Shown: positions 31,906 to 44,910 of the stretch, piece by piece
Position numbering within the stretch: position 1 is the stretch's first letter
Layout: the number at the start of each line of letters is the position of its first letter
NCBI GenBank assembly: GCA_025738555.1
Contig: JAOVFP010000008.1
Coordinates: 3,162,001-3,226,000 of the forward strand
Direction: 5' to 3'
Source: Cyathus striatus
Lineage: Eukaryota; Basidiomycota; Agaricomycetes; Agaricales; Nidulariaceae
DNA length: 64,000 nt
Made by a program: the position numbers and the translations under genes
The notes under the pieces: generated by a model
Databases searched by the model: none
What the model was told of the DNA's origin: nothing
The model's input: the letters and a program-made list of their open reading frames with translations, nothing else

Positions 31906-34209
31906 ATGCCACCGCGTAATTCTCTTATCCCCACTCATTCGCATCGCTATGCAGCTCCATCTGCCCCATGGCCATGGGTAGATATTGACGACGGTATGGT
32001 TTCCAACAACCCGTGAAATGAACTGTTTCCTGAAATAATCTTGATCAATTCTTCATCTGTAGGAGTTGATCCGATGCAACTGCAAACAGAGCTCCATCCT
32101 GTTCCAGTATACTGTGATCATAGAACATGTGGCGGTTTTTGTTGGAAGGAGTATCCCAGATCACAATTTCCAAACTGGACCGACAAGCAAGTGCAAAAGA
32201 GCAAAATATGGGATGCCATGTATCACTACAACATCATTAAGAATTGTGTTATATATCATGTTGATGTCAATGATAAAGGATTATTCACAAATGCGGATTC
32301 ATTCACGATCTTCAATGATGACATGGAGGGAAACTGGAGAATGTTTATGGAACCATGGGTAAGTCACCTCCTAAAGCTTGATATTGTACTCATCGTAAAT
32401 AGCCCCCGGAGGGGCTACACGTTTGAGCTTTATTTATTGCAAATCTATCTGGCCCTGTCCTTCAAATGCTAGGGGCAAAGTATGTATCTACCATCTATAA
32501 AGCAGCCAATTTCATGACCATCTACCAACATTGTACTTCCTACTCAGATACAACATCGAGCCTTTCTTCTTCTCGTCGTCACTCAACTGGATACCCTCAC
32601 GATATCAGGAAGGCATTAGGCCTGGTGAAGGTGATCGTAGGTAATTCAATAACTAAACACTCAACATCACTAATAAATTTACAGATATAACGATAACGAT
32701 GACCTTTCTAAGGTCTTTATCAGAGTGTTCTACAACACAAACATCATTATTTTCCGAACATACGACAGTGAACGTGGCCGACAGTAAAATGGGATCATCG
32801 GGTATGTGAATTAGTAACTAGTAATCAGGGCGGTGAGACTAACGGGAGTTCATAGTAGAATACCTGATTGACACAAAGGAACCTTTAGACATATGTGTTA
32901 AACAATACAAGTGCCAGTTAGTTTTGGACCTCCTCTCTGCTCATTTAGTAAGGAGGAAGGAGAGTAGTACTATCATATCCTATCATCCTAGTCACGACAA
33001 CTTCAGCGGTGCGACGAAGGCGTCTTATTTACAGCAACGAACTTGCTTTGCAGGTACATTATACTGTTTATTATTAATGTACTGCGACACAGCTCACAGA
33101 CCTCAAATTATAGGTAGAAGTGTTTACTGGCAAAGCATATTCCAACATTCCCCTGACCCGACACTCATTCTCTTGACGTTCGTTTGGCATGCTTTGTATG
33201 CATGGGATGAAGCATTGGAAAATTTAAAATCTTATATATGCAGTTTTGTCAGTTATGCGTTTCATACGCTCCTAGGCACTGATATTGATTAATTAAAAGG
33301 AAACTGAGCTGCTTATCACGACGATCAATGCTGAAACGTTCAACACTCAGCAATTATATAAGATTCGTGCTCACTTACTGTACTACTTATCGCTCCTGGA
33401 GGATTTCCGGAAAACTGTCGAGTTCATCCGTGTTACCCATAATCCTGCCCTTGACGCACCAGAGATATTGGAAGAGCAACGGAATTTAAGCAAAAACTAT
33501 ATGGAATGTGAATGTGCAAAACTGTTGGAGGGGATTTCCCGTCTGGAGTTGGAAAGGTACATGCAGGACAAACGGCTCGAGAATGTCATGTGTCTTGTGC
33601 GCATTAATTATCACTTCACGATCTCATTTCCATTTAATAATTTGACCTTAGGTATTTAGCAGTGTTAACCTAATCGATAGCAAATATATGCAGGAGATGA
33701 CCCAAGCTACTGTGAGAGATAGTGCAGGTCAGTACTAGCCCCTTGTCCATAGCGTTATCGACAAACTAACTATTTGTCAGCTGTGCGTGATTTCCTCTAT
33801 ATGTCAAGAATAATTCTGATTGTTGGGTACAGATGAAACAGATCGCATATCTTACAATGATATTCCTTCCAGCTTCTTTTATTGCGGTAAATCTAATTTC
33901 CATATTAAGATTCAACATTAACAAGCTTTTAACCAGACAGTTTTTGGAATGAACATGAAAGAGTTCTCTCCTGATAGCAACGGAACTCTCTCACACTACT
34001 TTAGCACTGCTATCCCAATGACCATCGCAACTATATGGATCATCGTCGCTTTCCAAATCCAAAACATATACCCGGACCCTGTCAATGCCTGGAGATGTGT
34101 TGCGTGGCCTGTATTGATGATGATAAATATCTTCTCAAGGACGCATCTCGAGAAAAAGAAGATATACTACCGCGCTTCAATCACGATATTTAAGGGTGTA
34201 TTATTTTAG
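31906..34209 (+). pseudogene. CorA-like magnesium transporter, copy 1 (nonsense mutation)
   Basis: About nine to ten exons can be followed by alignment with the paralogue at 44911. Exon 1 (31906-31993) encodes a Pro/His-rich start ending APWPWVDIDD. Exon 2 (32063-32358) has FCWKEYPRSQFPNWT. Later exons give NIEPFFFSSSLNWIPSRY, YHPSH, a coiled-coil-like region (ETELLITTINAET..., LEEQRNLSKNY) and the pore end MKQIAYLTMIFLPASF|ATVFGMN with the CorA GMN motif, then a second transmembrane helix (TIATIWIIVAFQI). In the third exon the codon equivalent to CGA (Arg) of copy 2 is TGA at 32424-32426. I therefore score it a pseudogene, unless an undetected splice form avoids the stop. Confidence 0.75.
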
Positions 34210-36046
34210 CCTGGAGATCCAATTCAAGCGGCATTATTATTTGCGTTTGCGTTTTACTTATGACTCAGCAACAACATCGGACGATACTAAATTGTACACA
34301 TCTCTCTGCCATACTATTTACTCTTTACATGTCTTATCTGGAGACTACTTAATTTTAAGTGTAGTTTTGTTGCTAGCTAATGATTATATATTTCCATGCC
34401 TGGATGAGATTTGAGAAAGGAAATCTCAAATACTTGTTCGTGTTTCTGCAACCAACATGATAATCAGAAGAGGTGGTAGATTATCCTCATTAATTTATGT
34501 AGCAGGAACTCCATACATCCAAACCCCTCCCTGTAGCCAAAATAGTTTTAAGCAGAAGAAAATCCATACCATAGTTCCACACACCCTGCTATGCATTGCA
34601 AAATCAATGGCAGGAAATATTTGCTCCATGGATTGTCTACCTGGCTTTCCCTTCCAACTAGCATTAGGTAAAGAACCAGCAGGCTGGTACTCGGGGGCGA
34701 GCTTAAAGCCTTTGAAGCACTGAAGGAGCATCGTAAGGAAGTAACTGGCCTCGTTAAGAGCAAACTTCTGGCCAATGCACTATTCAATGTTGGTTCGGAA
34801 TCGTGCACTATATATAAGTAAAGATCTAACTCACAACCCGAGGACCACTGGAGAATGGACAGTGCATGAAAGGCTTTGAACCCACAGACTCTGTAACCTT
34901 TTCGTCAAACCATCTCTCTGGTATAAAGTCACCTGCCGTATCACCCCACAGATCATGGCGGCGGTGAAGGAGCAAAGATGCCAACATGACTTGCGTTCAG
35001 GGTGGGAAATATAATGGTGCTTTCTGTGTTGGTACCACAAGTGGCGTGTCAAGTGAAGTGCGTGGTATAAGTGGTGCACTGGGAAACAATCGAAGAGTCT
35101 CGTTTATAACTGCACGTACTACAAGACAAAACGTTTCAACTTAGTGAGCCATTGAATACTGTTAGGAAGATATACTTACGATACTTCATACCTTTCAGTT
35201 GCTGATACGTAGGAGGTTCATTTGGACCTACTATGTCCATTATCTCCTGGCGCAACTTGTCGCATACATGTGGATGCACCGCGAAGAAGTATAGAACAAA
35301 CATGAGTAAGCTCGCTGTCTGTAAGTGCCTGTCAATGGAATAGGTGATTACAGAAATGTTCGACGTACAGTGTCACACGAGGCAATCAAGTAAGTGATCA
35401 GCTCGTAGTGAATATGTTCCAGATCTATAAATATTCCAAAATTTGCTATACCGAACTTAGCATGGTGTTGCTTACCATCAGTTTGAGAAGCTAGGTACTG
35501 CAAAAATACAGACTCGTTAACAGAGACTACGTCTCCCGAAGACTTTATTTTCACTTTCTCTTCGAGCACATGTTGAACAAGTGGATCCATCCATCACATA
35601 ATTATATCAATAGATGCTTCCGTCTTGTCGTGGAAGAGCTCCAACAGAGGCCAAGTGTCCCAAACTGCCACGGCGAGTAATGATAACTGCAACGCGCTCA
35701 AACGCCTCAGTGAAGATGTCAAATTCATCTGTCGTATCAGTTCGTACTGAGCCCTTGGGTCCCAATTTTACTTTCCCCGGTTTGGATAGAGGCCGAGAGA
35801 GCATGTCTAATTTGATACCAAAGAGAAATTGGGAGGCCGAATCTAAAGTAAAGCGTGTCATTAAGTCTTGTATGTCAATGGGTTCCCCATTTCTAGCACG
35901 GGTTTCGATGCAGTCGAGGGTTGTGCTGGCAGTGCACTTGAAGATTTCGAAGTTGGATAAATGTTCTTTGGCAAAGAAGGGTCGGGCGAGTTGTCTTCCC
36001 TATTAACTGTTCATTTTTATTTTTTTATTTTCAAATCATGTGTTTA

Positions 36047-38583
36047 TGGCGGTCAAAGTGCACATTTAATGTGCAGCGCAAACATTTTTGGACCAGCGCA
36101 AACACTTTTTGATGGAGCGCAAACATTTCGCACGTTGTTCGGCGCACACATCTTTGGTCCCAGCGCAAATATTTCAACCGAGCGCAAACATTTTTTGTCC
36201 CAGCGCAAACATTTCTGATGCACAAACACATTTAAATTTGGGTGTAGCACAAACTTTTCAGGACTTCATAAGGCCGAAGCTCTTAGTCTTAAGAGGCAGG
36301 TATGATTACTTTCATCACATAACAATATTATTAATCCCCTACAAAGTGCATACAACTTATATGCAAGTAACTACTATAACTTTATGGATTCCACACTAGT
36401 TGACATAACCCCCTGACTCACTCTAGCCACCTCTGCTCGCATTACCCCTCGAAACCACCAAGCAGCCTACGTAGCACACCTAACATATCATATTTATAGA
36501 TCGGTCATCGGAGCGAAGCCCAGAGTGTGGAAACGGCCACCATAACCAATACACAAGTAATCTAAATCAACGATACATAGTCCCGAATGAAAAGCCATGC
36601 GAGGCAAGTCAATTACGACCTTAGGTGCTCATCGCCAAATGCGGCACAAGCAGAGGTGCATGCCCCCACCACCCCCAAGGAGGTCTGAGCCCTTGTATCC
36701 GCGTCATCCCAGTATCTCGCGGTGTGGAATGGGAATGGGTCCAAAAAGAAGTCTCATTCCGATGCATTCCTGCAATGTGATCAAATCTTCAGACTTTGAA
36801 ATGATGGGCAGTGCAGGCAATGCAGGTGATACCATGGCTAGTTGTGATGCTGAGGGTAAAGGATGCCGGCCAGAGGTGAGGGGAGGGTAGTGAGGCCTCA
36901 GGGAGTCCGACCTCACAGGTTGGGTTGAGGCCTAGAGGATGTTGACACACAACCTGGGTGGTTGTCAGTAAAGATACTGATTAGGGAATGCAAATCATAA
37001 TGAGACAGACCTGTCAATGCGTCCTGATGCACGTACATTCTCATAATACATCACCCTCTCACCCATATCAAGTCAACTACGCTTGCTCGTTGTCGTCGCC
37101 CCTCGAATACCAGGGGAACCCATAAACCGTGGCAGAATTAGAATCTGTTCAAAAGTAAGCAGACGGTGTATGGGTGAAAGAATACTGTTTGAGGGTCACC
37201 GGAATATCTGGATGCCAAACATGAAAGATATCGATAAAAAAAGTATACACTGTACAGCTATTTTTCATAATGTGCTGTAGCAGCCATACTCCAGCTGGAA
37301 GATAGGGGAGGGGCCAATACAACACCACAAAAATGAATGACAGGGGAGTATGAGAGAATATGAGTCGGAAGCAAGTCAGAAGATCAACTTGGGCAATGGT
37401 TGACAGCTAGATAGTCACAAGGTTACATAACGTTGACAATGACAGTGACACGTATAATCATCACGTGTTAAAGCATGAGATATCAGCAAAATACGCACGT
37501 GCCTTTATGTATGTGTTAGTTTACAATGTTTGGCAACAACCTCTGTTGCCAGCGCAATGCCGCTTCTTGTTCCCGGGAACGTCCATTGGTCCAACAACCC
37601 AAGTTCCAATTGCCCCCCTCGGAGTATCTCCTGCTATGCTCTCAACAGTTAACGATCCTTGCAATTTACACCCATTTTTATCTTTCTCCATTCTTCCACA
37701 GCTATATACTAGAGACTTGCGGTCAAATGGAACTGGCACAAGTGCCTTGGTAGCACTAATCTTGTCGGTATTGGGTGATTGTACTATGTAATAGAGGTTG
37801 CAACTGCGTAAGTTATTTACTACGTTCTCATTGACAGACTTGTTTATCTAAGTTAGATAAGCTTTTGGCAGGTATGATGAGCACTACATGACCCAATGAT
37901 TGACATTGCATATGTTCACTACCTGTCAGCAGCAGCTCTTGACGATTGCAGCAAACACACTCCATGACGCTCAGACTCTTTGGCCCCATATGGAAGCTCG
38001 CAACACTTCTCGGTCCTCTTTTGTTCTGATTCTTCCCCCAACTCGACAATGACTTGGAACTGGACCACCATATTTTTCAAAGCTCTACCCTACGCACCGG
38101 TATTGATCCCCCTGGCACGAGTAGGTGACATAGGACTGCGAATAGTAGGTTGTCGTTGAGGGATACTGAATGGGGGGAGGACGATTTTTGAGTGGTAATG
38201 CGGCAGGGGGAGCTTATGTGTAAGAAGTTAAAGGCTAGCGAATTGGAGTAAGGTTCCTATGCCATCTACTCATCTACTTGGTCGTAATTAGACAATGTAT
38301 CCTATCTCATTACTAAAATATGTATTTTTGTGGTTGAAATACATTGCACTTGACTAATATAAGGTTTTGTCAATTATAAGAACTTCTAAGATATGCACTG
38401 AACAGCCTGAACTGAAATGTTTGCACCGGGACAGAAAGTGTTTGCGCTGGGATGAAAAATGTTTGTGCTCGAACAAAAAGTTTGCGCTGGGACCAAAAGT
38501 GTGTGTGCCGAACAGCGCACGAAATGTTTGCGCTCCATCAAAAAGTGTTTGTGCACCTTATTAAATGTGCACTTTGACCGCCA
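36047..38583. mobile_element. MULE-like element with AGCGCAAACATTT terminal arrays (2.54 kb)
   Basis: The ends TGGCGGTCAAAGTGCACATT (left) and AATGTGCACTTTGACCGCCA (right) are perfect inverted copies. Each is followed inward by ~180 bp of inverted AGCGCAAACATTT-type repeats. Flanking 11-mers TCATGTGTTTA (36036-36046) and TAATGTGTTTA (38584-38594) match 10 of 11, the 9-11-bp duplication typical of Mutator-like elements. No transposase is seen. The ~2-kb interior has moderate CpG and protein-like open stretches. It lies in an intron or gap of the P450 gene. Confidence 0.8.
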
Positions 38584-38940
38584 TAATGTGTTTATTGTCA
38601 GTGATGGGGTACCATATGTCGTGACAGTGTAGCGTCTACTTGTATGTAAAGTATAGTATGAGTTGTGCTGTATGAGTGATCATAGTGAGAGATGAGATGT
38701 GTAATGTAGTGTCCGTTGGCAGTATGAAGTGAACCTCGGGACGCCGTATGAGTGGTCGGGCGCCAAGAGGGGAGTTATAGAGGCATCCCAAGGTGGGAGC
38801 GCACTGTGAGGTGGTTCAGTTGGGGTCTTAAGGCCCGAGTGAAAGCGTGTGTTTGGCAGGGTGAGTGTTGAGTCTCTCAAAGTGTTTCAAGTCTTAGTTT
38901 TATCCGAATTCGATCCATCTAAGCTAATTCTTCATCATCC

Positions 38941-39303
38941 TTAGTCTTCGTCAGAGGGGGGTTTCCACTGTGGGATAATGCCCAGCGTTTGTCGGAGGTG
39001 GCCAGTGGCATTGACATATGTCACCAGTGCAGCTAAATTCTTGGGATCCAACAGTATTCTGCAGATGGAAAGTGGTTGGCGCTGTGGAGCGCATTGTGCA
39101 GCCAGCGGGGTGCGACATTGAAGGAAAGCCAGGCATCGCAGTAGGAAGTGCTCCGCTGTCTCTGGGGAGTGTGTAGTACACTTACCACAAAGGGGCGATT
39201 CAACCTTCCCTATGCAGTGGAGATGGCTGTTCAGTGCAATGTGCCCCGTGATCAACTGTGTGATGAGGCTGGTGAGTTTGCGTGGCAATTGGAGTAGCAG
39301 CAT
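38941..39303 (-). pseudogene. non-LTR retrotransposon (LINE) 3' fragment, RNase H/zinc-knuckle end
   Basis: The frame contains the common Agaricomycete LINE C-terminus: SLITQLITGHIALNSHLHCI, then CGKC...HFLLRC (a CCHC-type knuckle), and a final GHLRQTLGIIP-type tail. The RT and endonuclease are absent, as expected for a 5'-truncated insertion. It sits between the two MULE-like elements inside the P450 locus and is oriented with the P450. Confidence 0.75.
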
Positions 39304-39455
39304 CAGATTAAAGGAAGAGACTTAGCTGGTATGTTGCGGCTGACATGCGAGTGGCTGGGCGAGGATAACTGTTCATTAATGGCAATGAACGCCTTCAATA
39401 TGCTGCAAGTTCTGGGCATACCTTTTTCCATGACTCTCGTTCTCTTGTAAGGTTT

Positions 39456-40696
39456 GGGCTACTAGATTTTGATGTTACCCGTATTTTGACGTTGCCAGTG
39501 AGGCAACGTCACGCAATGCCAGCAATGTCACAGCAACACCAGGCAATGTCACATCAGCCTGTGATCAATTACACCCTCGCTAATCAATTCTCCCGCCCTT
39601 CCCTTTGCATTTTCACATGCATATCACCATTGCCCACCTCCCACTCATTATTTCCCACACCTCTGCTCTCACTTTTTATACTTTTATTACATTTCCCTTA
39701 ATCAAAAACAGAGACTACTATTTATAATACAACATATTATTACCTATTTCACCAAGGATGGAACATATTACAGTAGAAGATTATTTAAAACTGTCTCTGA
39801 TTCACATGTTGAATAGCTTTATCCCCTTCATTAAATAGTGAAATATTGTTTAGTACATATATCATAATATATATTGGATAATGCAAAAATAATCGAAGAA
39901 AATAATAAAGAATTGACCTAGAAAATAAGACAATACTTGCTCACTGTTGAGCATGATGACAAGTGTGATGTGTTGCCGTGGTGATGAGGAAGGGTACTTG
40001 ATGGAGTGATAGATGGGATCAATATTGTGTACAAATATAAATGGGAAGCGGAGGGCACAGGAAACATTGAACCTCCAGCAATGCCAAAGGCAACGTCACG
40101 GCAACGCCATTCAGCAACATCACAGCAATGTCATGCAACGTCACAGCAATGCCAGGCAACATCCAAGCAATGCCAAGCAATGTCAAATCTCGGATCGGCA
40201 ACGTCAATTCTCAAATGGCAACGCCAGGCAATGTCAAAATCCTATTTTCAACAATTTCTACAACTGGTATAAAAATGAGTAGAGTCCATTTATCTCTACC
40301 AAATATTTACTTTTATTTCTATATATCATGTATTTACAACATACAAGCTGTCTAGAGTAGAAATGTTGTGTACAAAGGAAAAAAATACTTATTTTCAACT
40401 TATTTCACTGTGAGATTGTAAGTTATACCCTGTTATACATGGCTCATATTTCTCATTAAGTGCTAATATATATTATATGAATGTAAGGTACATTTATCTT
40501 GTGAACTCCTACTAATTTATTGTATTTATTACTAACTAAGCGTGTACACAAGTGGGGCTCGAACACAAGACCTCAGCAAGCAACACCACTGCAACGCCAA
40601 AATTAAATCGGCAACGCCAGGCAACGTCAATGCAACGCCCGGCAACGTCAATTTGGGCAACGTCAAAAACCGGGCAATGTCAAAATCTGTAGGCCC
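39456..40696. mobile_element. MULE-like element with GCAACGTCA arrays and 9-bp target duplication (1.24 kb)
   Basis: Ends GGGCTACTAGATTTTGATGT (left) and the inverted ACATTGCCCGG/GATTTTG...GTAGGCCC (right) form ~40-bp terminal inverted repeats. GTAAGGTTT occurs directly on both sides (39447-39455 and 40697-40705), a perfect 9-bp duplication. GCAACGTCA/GCAATGTCA motifs fill 39490-39560, 40080-40240 and 40590-40690. Many motif copies show CG changed to TG or CA. No transposase gene is visible. Confidence 0.82.
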
Positions 40697-41387
40697 GTAA
40701 GGTTTGTAGCACAGCATTAATCACAGATACTTAATTAGTAACTTACGCATTAATTATCCCTGTTCCTAAAAGCTTATCACTATAGTTATCATGATTAATA
40801 CACGTAGCAATCACAATACTGAATAACTATACATACATTCTTTCATGCCAAAGTACTCCTTTCTCGAAGTGTGCAAAGCTAGTGGAAAGAATGAACTGCA
40901 TGACATTTTCATCCATTGATATAAACTAGCGTACTTCAACCTTCTGCCAATCTTAAAAGGATGTGAAACGTACTTGATCCTCCCAAAAAAACTGTGTGTT
41001 AAGAGTGGTGCAGTTGTACTCTTGGAATAAGTCGGCAAATCCTTGCAAAATGTACTCTTCCTCGAAAGACCACACAATCTTGACAACGATGTCCAAGTTT
41101 CCTGGCCATTTACCTTGTACACGTGGAATAACCTGAGCACCGAGGGACGCCACTACTTGACTATGTCGCCAAGTAGAATACCATGGCCTGGCTGTGACGC
41201 TTGCAGGAATACTAAAAACTGCGAGGAGCACTGAGTACTCATCAAACGAAGTCCCCAGTGCATGTAGCGCAAAAAGCGTCACTAACGGCGGCAATATTAC
41301 CGCCCTAAATAGTGCTACCAGTATGCATGTGCGATAGTTAGGAATCATTTTCTCAAATGCAGTTTTAGGTCTAGGTGAACGTGCCAT

Positions 41388-42838
41388 GAAGCTTTGAAGT
41401 TGAGTAAATATACAGTGGTTGGCTTAAGAGAATGAGGGGATTGGGCTGACAAGCTTCGAAGATGCACACAACTTGTAGGCACATAACGTGTGAATATGGC
41501 CTCACAACTGAGTAGGTGTATGAGTACTGTATACACACTACTTCACGATTGTCATCGTCATCTAGAAGAGTCATTGATGTTTCCCCGCTCTGAGAAAAGA
41601 CAGAACACATTAGAAGGAAGTAGTATGTACCAACAGGAGTATCAAAAGATTATAGGCTTGGTGATGGAAGTGGAGATAACAATGGACATTGGAAGGTCAC
41701 TGGCGAATTTAGGAGTGTTTAGAAACTTGGCTACCACCACCAATTGGCAGCTATAGAATTCTTGAGGAAGTCATGAGCAAGATACGAAAAAGCAGGAGAA
41801 GCAAACTTAGGAGAAGCAAAGGAGAGGCCTCAAAAAAGATTGCGGTCACAATAAATAAGACAGGTAAGGTAATTCAGCAGCTCTTCAAGGTGATTTGTTG
41901 GCTACAGCCTACAGTACATACTTCTGTAAGAAATTTGGTAAGTTGTACGGTCCTCTCAGGCTCCCATGGTCAATACTACCAGTAGTGCTGCCGCACGGCA
42001 CAGAGTGCAGTAATCCAGTGAGGTCTTTCACTCCGCAGCTTCGGGCGATAGCTAGAAGGTTGGGGGGGGGGGGGGGGGTAGGGTCAGGTTCTGACCTAGG
42101 ACGCAAAGAAAAGTGCCACTGGGTGGGCAGAACCTCTTAATTACGATTTGCTATCACCGTGCAGCTGCTGACTCAGATAGATGATATGTGGTCATTGGGA
42201 TGGATTCGGATGGGGAATAGATATGTCGAGAAAATCCAAATAGGCTACTGGGCTTAGGTGCTACAACTCAGTAAAGGCAGCGAGTGGAATGCACATCTGT
42301 GTATTATTAAGCAGGACATGGAACAAACACTATGTAGGTACAGTACTGATGCTCGGGGCGGCTGGGAGGGAAATAAAACTGATACGGCTCTGCTGCTGGT
42401 GTGAAGAAAACTGTGAACGCGAAGCTCTGTTGCTGACTTTGACTGACGAGACGGTGGTATGAGGCAAAGGGGCAGCAAATTTTATGCTTGTCTTTGTTTG
42501 CCGCCTCAATGGACGCTGCGACCGGCATGCATGGCTGTGCCACTTTGCCGGTAGCTCAGCTAATAGACTGTAAAGTGACAGTGAAGCGAAATTTTACGTA
42601 CTGTGACAGTTGGAACAGCGTGCTGTGAAGCACTGTAAAGTGATGGCACTCAGAAGGCGCTCTCTCTAAACTACTGCTTTAGGAAATAGAAGGATCCCAT
42701 TACTTATCTAATTATTAATATTAAGGAACAGATTGAAGTGCTCTGGAGCGCTGACGAGTGGAAACAAACAAGTGCTTAACAATTCAGCGCGGGGAAACTT
42801 CAAAGTGTGCTTCACATGGGCCACAACACACTGCGCAG
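41388..42838. other. P450 upstream region and intergenic DNA
   Basis: No reliable gene. The P450 promoter should lie just above 41388. A run of 17 G occurs at 42062-42078, a likely hotspot for length variation. Frames at 41490-41756 and 42307-42543 have no recognisable family. Confidence 0.4.
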
Positions 42839-44453
42839 TAGTGTTGCCACAGCTCGGCTAAAAAGCCACAAGCCGATGGAGCTGAGCCGAATCTTAGCCA
42901 GACTGAGCTGTGGTACCGGCTTCATGGCTCCTAAGCTGCTAAAGCCACAGCTAAGCTGTATGAGCTGCTCCCTACCTTCCATAATCAGACAACAAAATAT
43001 TGACATAGTCTTGTAGCTTCTTAAGATCTTTTAAGTAAATATTTTTTCTCATTATTATGTATTAAGTGGTGGTACAGTCTGCAGATTAGCTATTGATACG
43101 TAAGTGAGCAAGGTCTGCATGATAAAAGTGCAGAGTTTTGAATCTCGGTAGGTAGGTGAGGTCAGGGTGAGGTACCACTTAGCACCATGAAATGATTATG
43201 TAAGTCAAACTAAGGTTCTTGTTTACAGTATACAACCATCAAACGTGACACCATCACATCGCGTGACAATCTTTCACATTTTGCTTCTCCTGATCCCTAA
43301 TCTACACCTATTACACCAATTCTTTTTGAATAGTAAGGAATAGCATACTGTAAAAATGTTCCATAAATTAGCTATTCAAAATATTCACATTCTGATGGAC
43401 TATATGCAAAACAAAATGGGGGGTTTGGATAATTTAGTGAATTTCAAAAATTCTGTGGCTTGTATTGCTATAAAAAATTGGGAATAATCACTCTTAAAGT
43501 ATATAGTTGTTGAGGACAAGCACTAATCTACATTTTCTATTATTTTTATTGACCTGTGTGTGTCATATCTTTATAGTATTACAGATTGTGTGGTATTCAC
43601 CATCTTGCAAGAATTTAAAACTTAATTTATAAACTGATCTGGGACTTTGGCACTACTAATTTTGAATGGTTTCGTAATAAATAATTGACTGTCACGCCAT
43701 GTGGTGCCGATCAAAATTCATTCCCATCCACTATTTTGCTTATTTGACCACCTTCCCTTTGTCCAATGCATTAAATATTTTACAGTGACATTCATGAAGT
43801 ACTACGCTATCTCCTCGCACAGCTTTTGTGAAAATTGGGGCAGGGAGTAAAGAGTTATGACGACATCATGTTTTTTCTGTCACGTTTGATGGTTGTATAC
43901 TGTACATGTATCGATTAATAATGGATTTAGATGTAACGTTCTCCGGTGTAGTGCTGAAGTAGACCATTTGCACAAGCTCCTCTTTCGAAAGGCCTACCTG
44001 CAACTGAAAAGAACTGTCTCAAAGGATAAGTATTAATTGATCATATTATAGAGGTAAGTGCAAGTTAAATACTGTTATAATAGATGTAATTTCAGTAGTA
44101 GCTTGCTATACTGTAATACACTGGAGCCGTATAATGATAAGCACTGTTTAAATTGGTCATATACAATAAACTTATAAATAAGTGATTAAAAGTAACAGTA
44201 ATTAAAATTCAGTTGTGTAAAAGTGTCTTAGAATTAAATTCGTGAGCTTTCGAGCACTTTACACTTCCAAATTGCTTGCAAAATTCTATTTCATACTTTA
44301 TCTCCGTGGACAGCTACCAAAATGTCGGCTAGGAGCAGCTAAGCCGCTTCAAAGCCATAGCCGATCACATTGGCTTGGCGTACGAAGTCGCTAAAATTCA
44401 TAAGCCATGCAAAGCTGAACCGAGCTGAGCCAAGCCGAGCCGTGGCAACACTA
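42839..44453. mobile_element. hAT-type non-autonomous element with 8-bp target duplication (1.6 kb)
   Basis: Left terminus TAGTGTTGCCACAGCTCGGC and right terminus GCCGAGCCGTGGCAACACTA are inverted copies. The flanking 8-mers CTGCGCAG (42831-42838) and CCGCGCAG (44454-44461) match 7 of 8; the single change is a CpG transition. Subterminal AGCT/AGCC-rich stretches (42850-42990, 44310-44440) match those at the right end of the hAT at 677-1214. The interior lacks a transposase and carries a nested 677-bp MITE (43226-43902). Confidence 0.88.
43226..43902. mobile_element. TA-flanked MITE, copy B (677 bp)
   Basis: Same length and ends as the copy at 29244-29920, with TA on both sides (43224-43225, 43903-43904). 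The sequences align without gaps by eye, with scattered transitions. It is nested in the hAT-type element, so it inserted later than that element. Confidence 0.85.
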
Positions 44454-44910
44454 CCGCGCAGTGTGACTGAGTTTGAAATCTTGCAGTGAAGTCACAGTCA
44501 CTTATGAATTAGTGATTCTGACTGTGCTTCGTTCAAAATTGCGCAGACTTCAATATGCAATGCATGCGGTTACACAGCAGTGAGCACTGCACATAACTAC
44601 ATTCAACATTCAATCCAAACTCACTGATTATGACTAGCGCCATTTGAGCGCCGTTACTTCAATGCGTCTACTTGGCGTTTACCGCACTGCGCCGGCACAA
44701 CACAGATATAGCGGTTTCTGTGGTTCAGTCATATTAAAATGTCTGAAATTAGTACTTACGGTAATAAATGATCCGAATCATAGAGCAGTTCGGCTGCGTG
44801 CGCTTTATAACTCTTGCACCGAATCCCATACTCCTATCGAGTACTAATTCCGCATCCAAGACACCAGAACCTCGAACCTACCCTTACTGTAACTGAGAAG
44901 TACCCTCTTT
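44454..44910. other. 5' region of CorA-like copy 2; no other gene
   Basis: Begins with the hAT target duplicate. CpG content returns to gene-like values. No TATA box was confidently identified before the ATG at 44911. Confidence 0.4.

Larger units (their letters stand above)
34495..41387 (-). pseudogene. cytochrome P450, split by nested transposons and carrying a stop
   Basis: N-terminal exons are at 41387-40974 (membrane anchor; LGAQVIPRVQGKWPGNLDI; FQEYNCTTLNTQFFW) and 40925-40837 (ISMDENVMQFILSTSFAHFE), plus a short piece near 40770-40740 (LLGTGIINA). The gene resumes at about 36005 with RQLARPFFAKEHLSNFEIF and runs to 34495. Visible landmarks: I-helix region ASCDT, E-x-x-R in NETLR, FIPERW, and the haem loop FSSGPRV|CIG, interrupted by an intron but complete with the ligand Cys. 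It ends in a GGVWM tail. A TGA stop lies at 34997-34999 in the P-P-x-T segment before the HRRHDLWG block. Two MULE-like elements and a LINE fragment lie between the halves, and about 8-10 codons (the expected W-K-F-H region) were not found. The family resembles mushroom CYP63/CYP512-type enzymes by eye. Confidence 0.85.
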
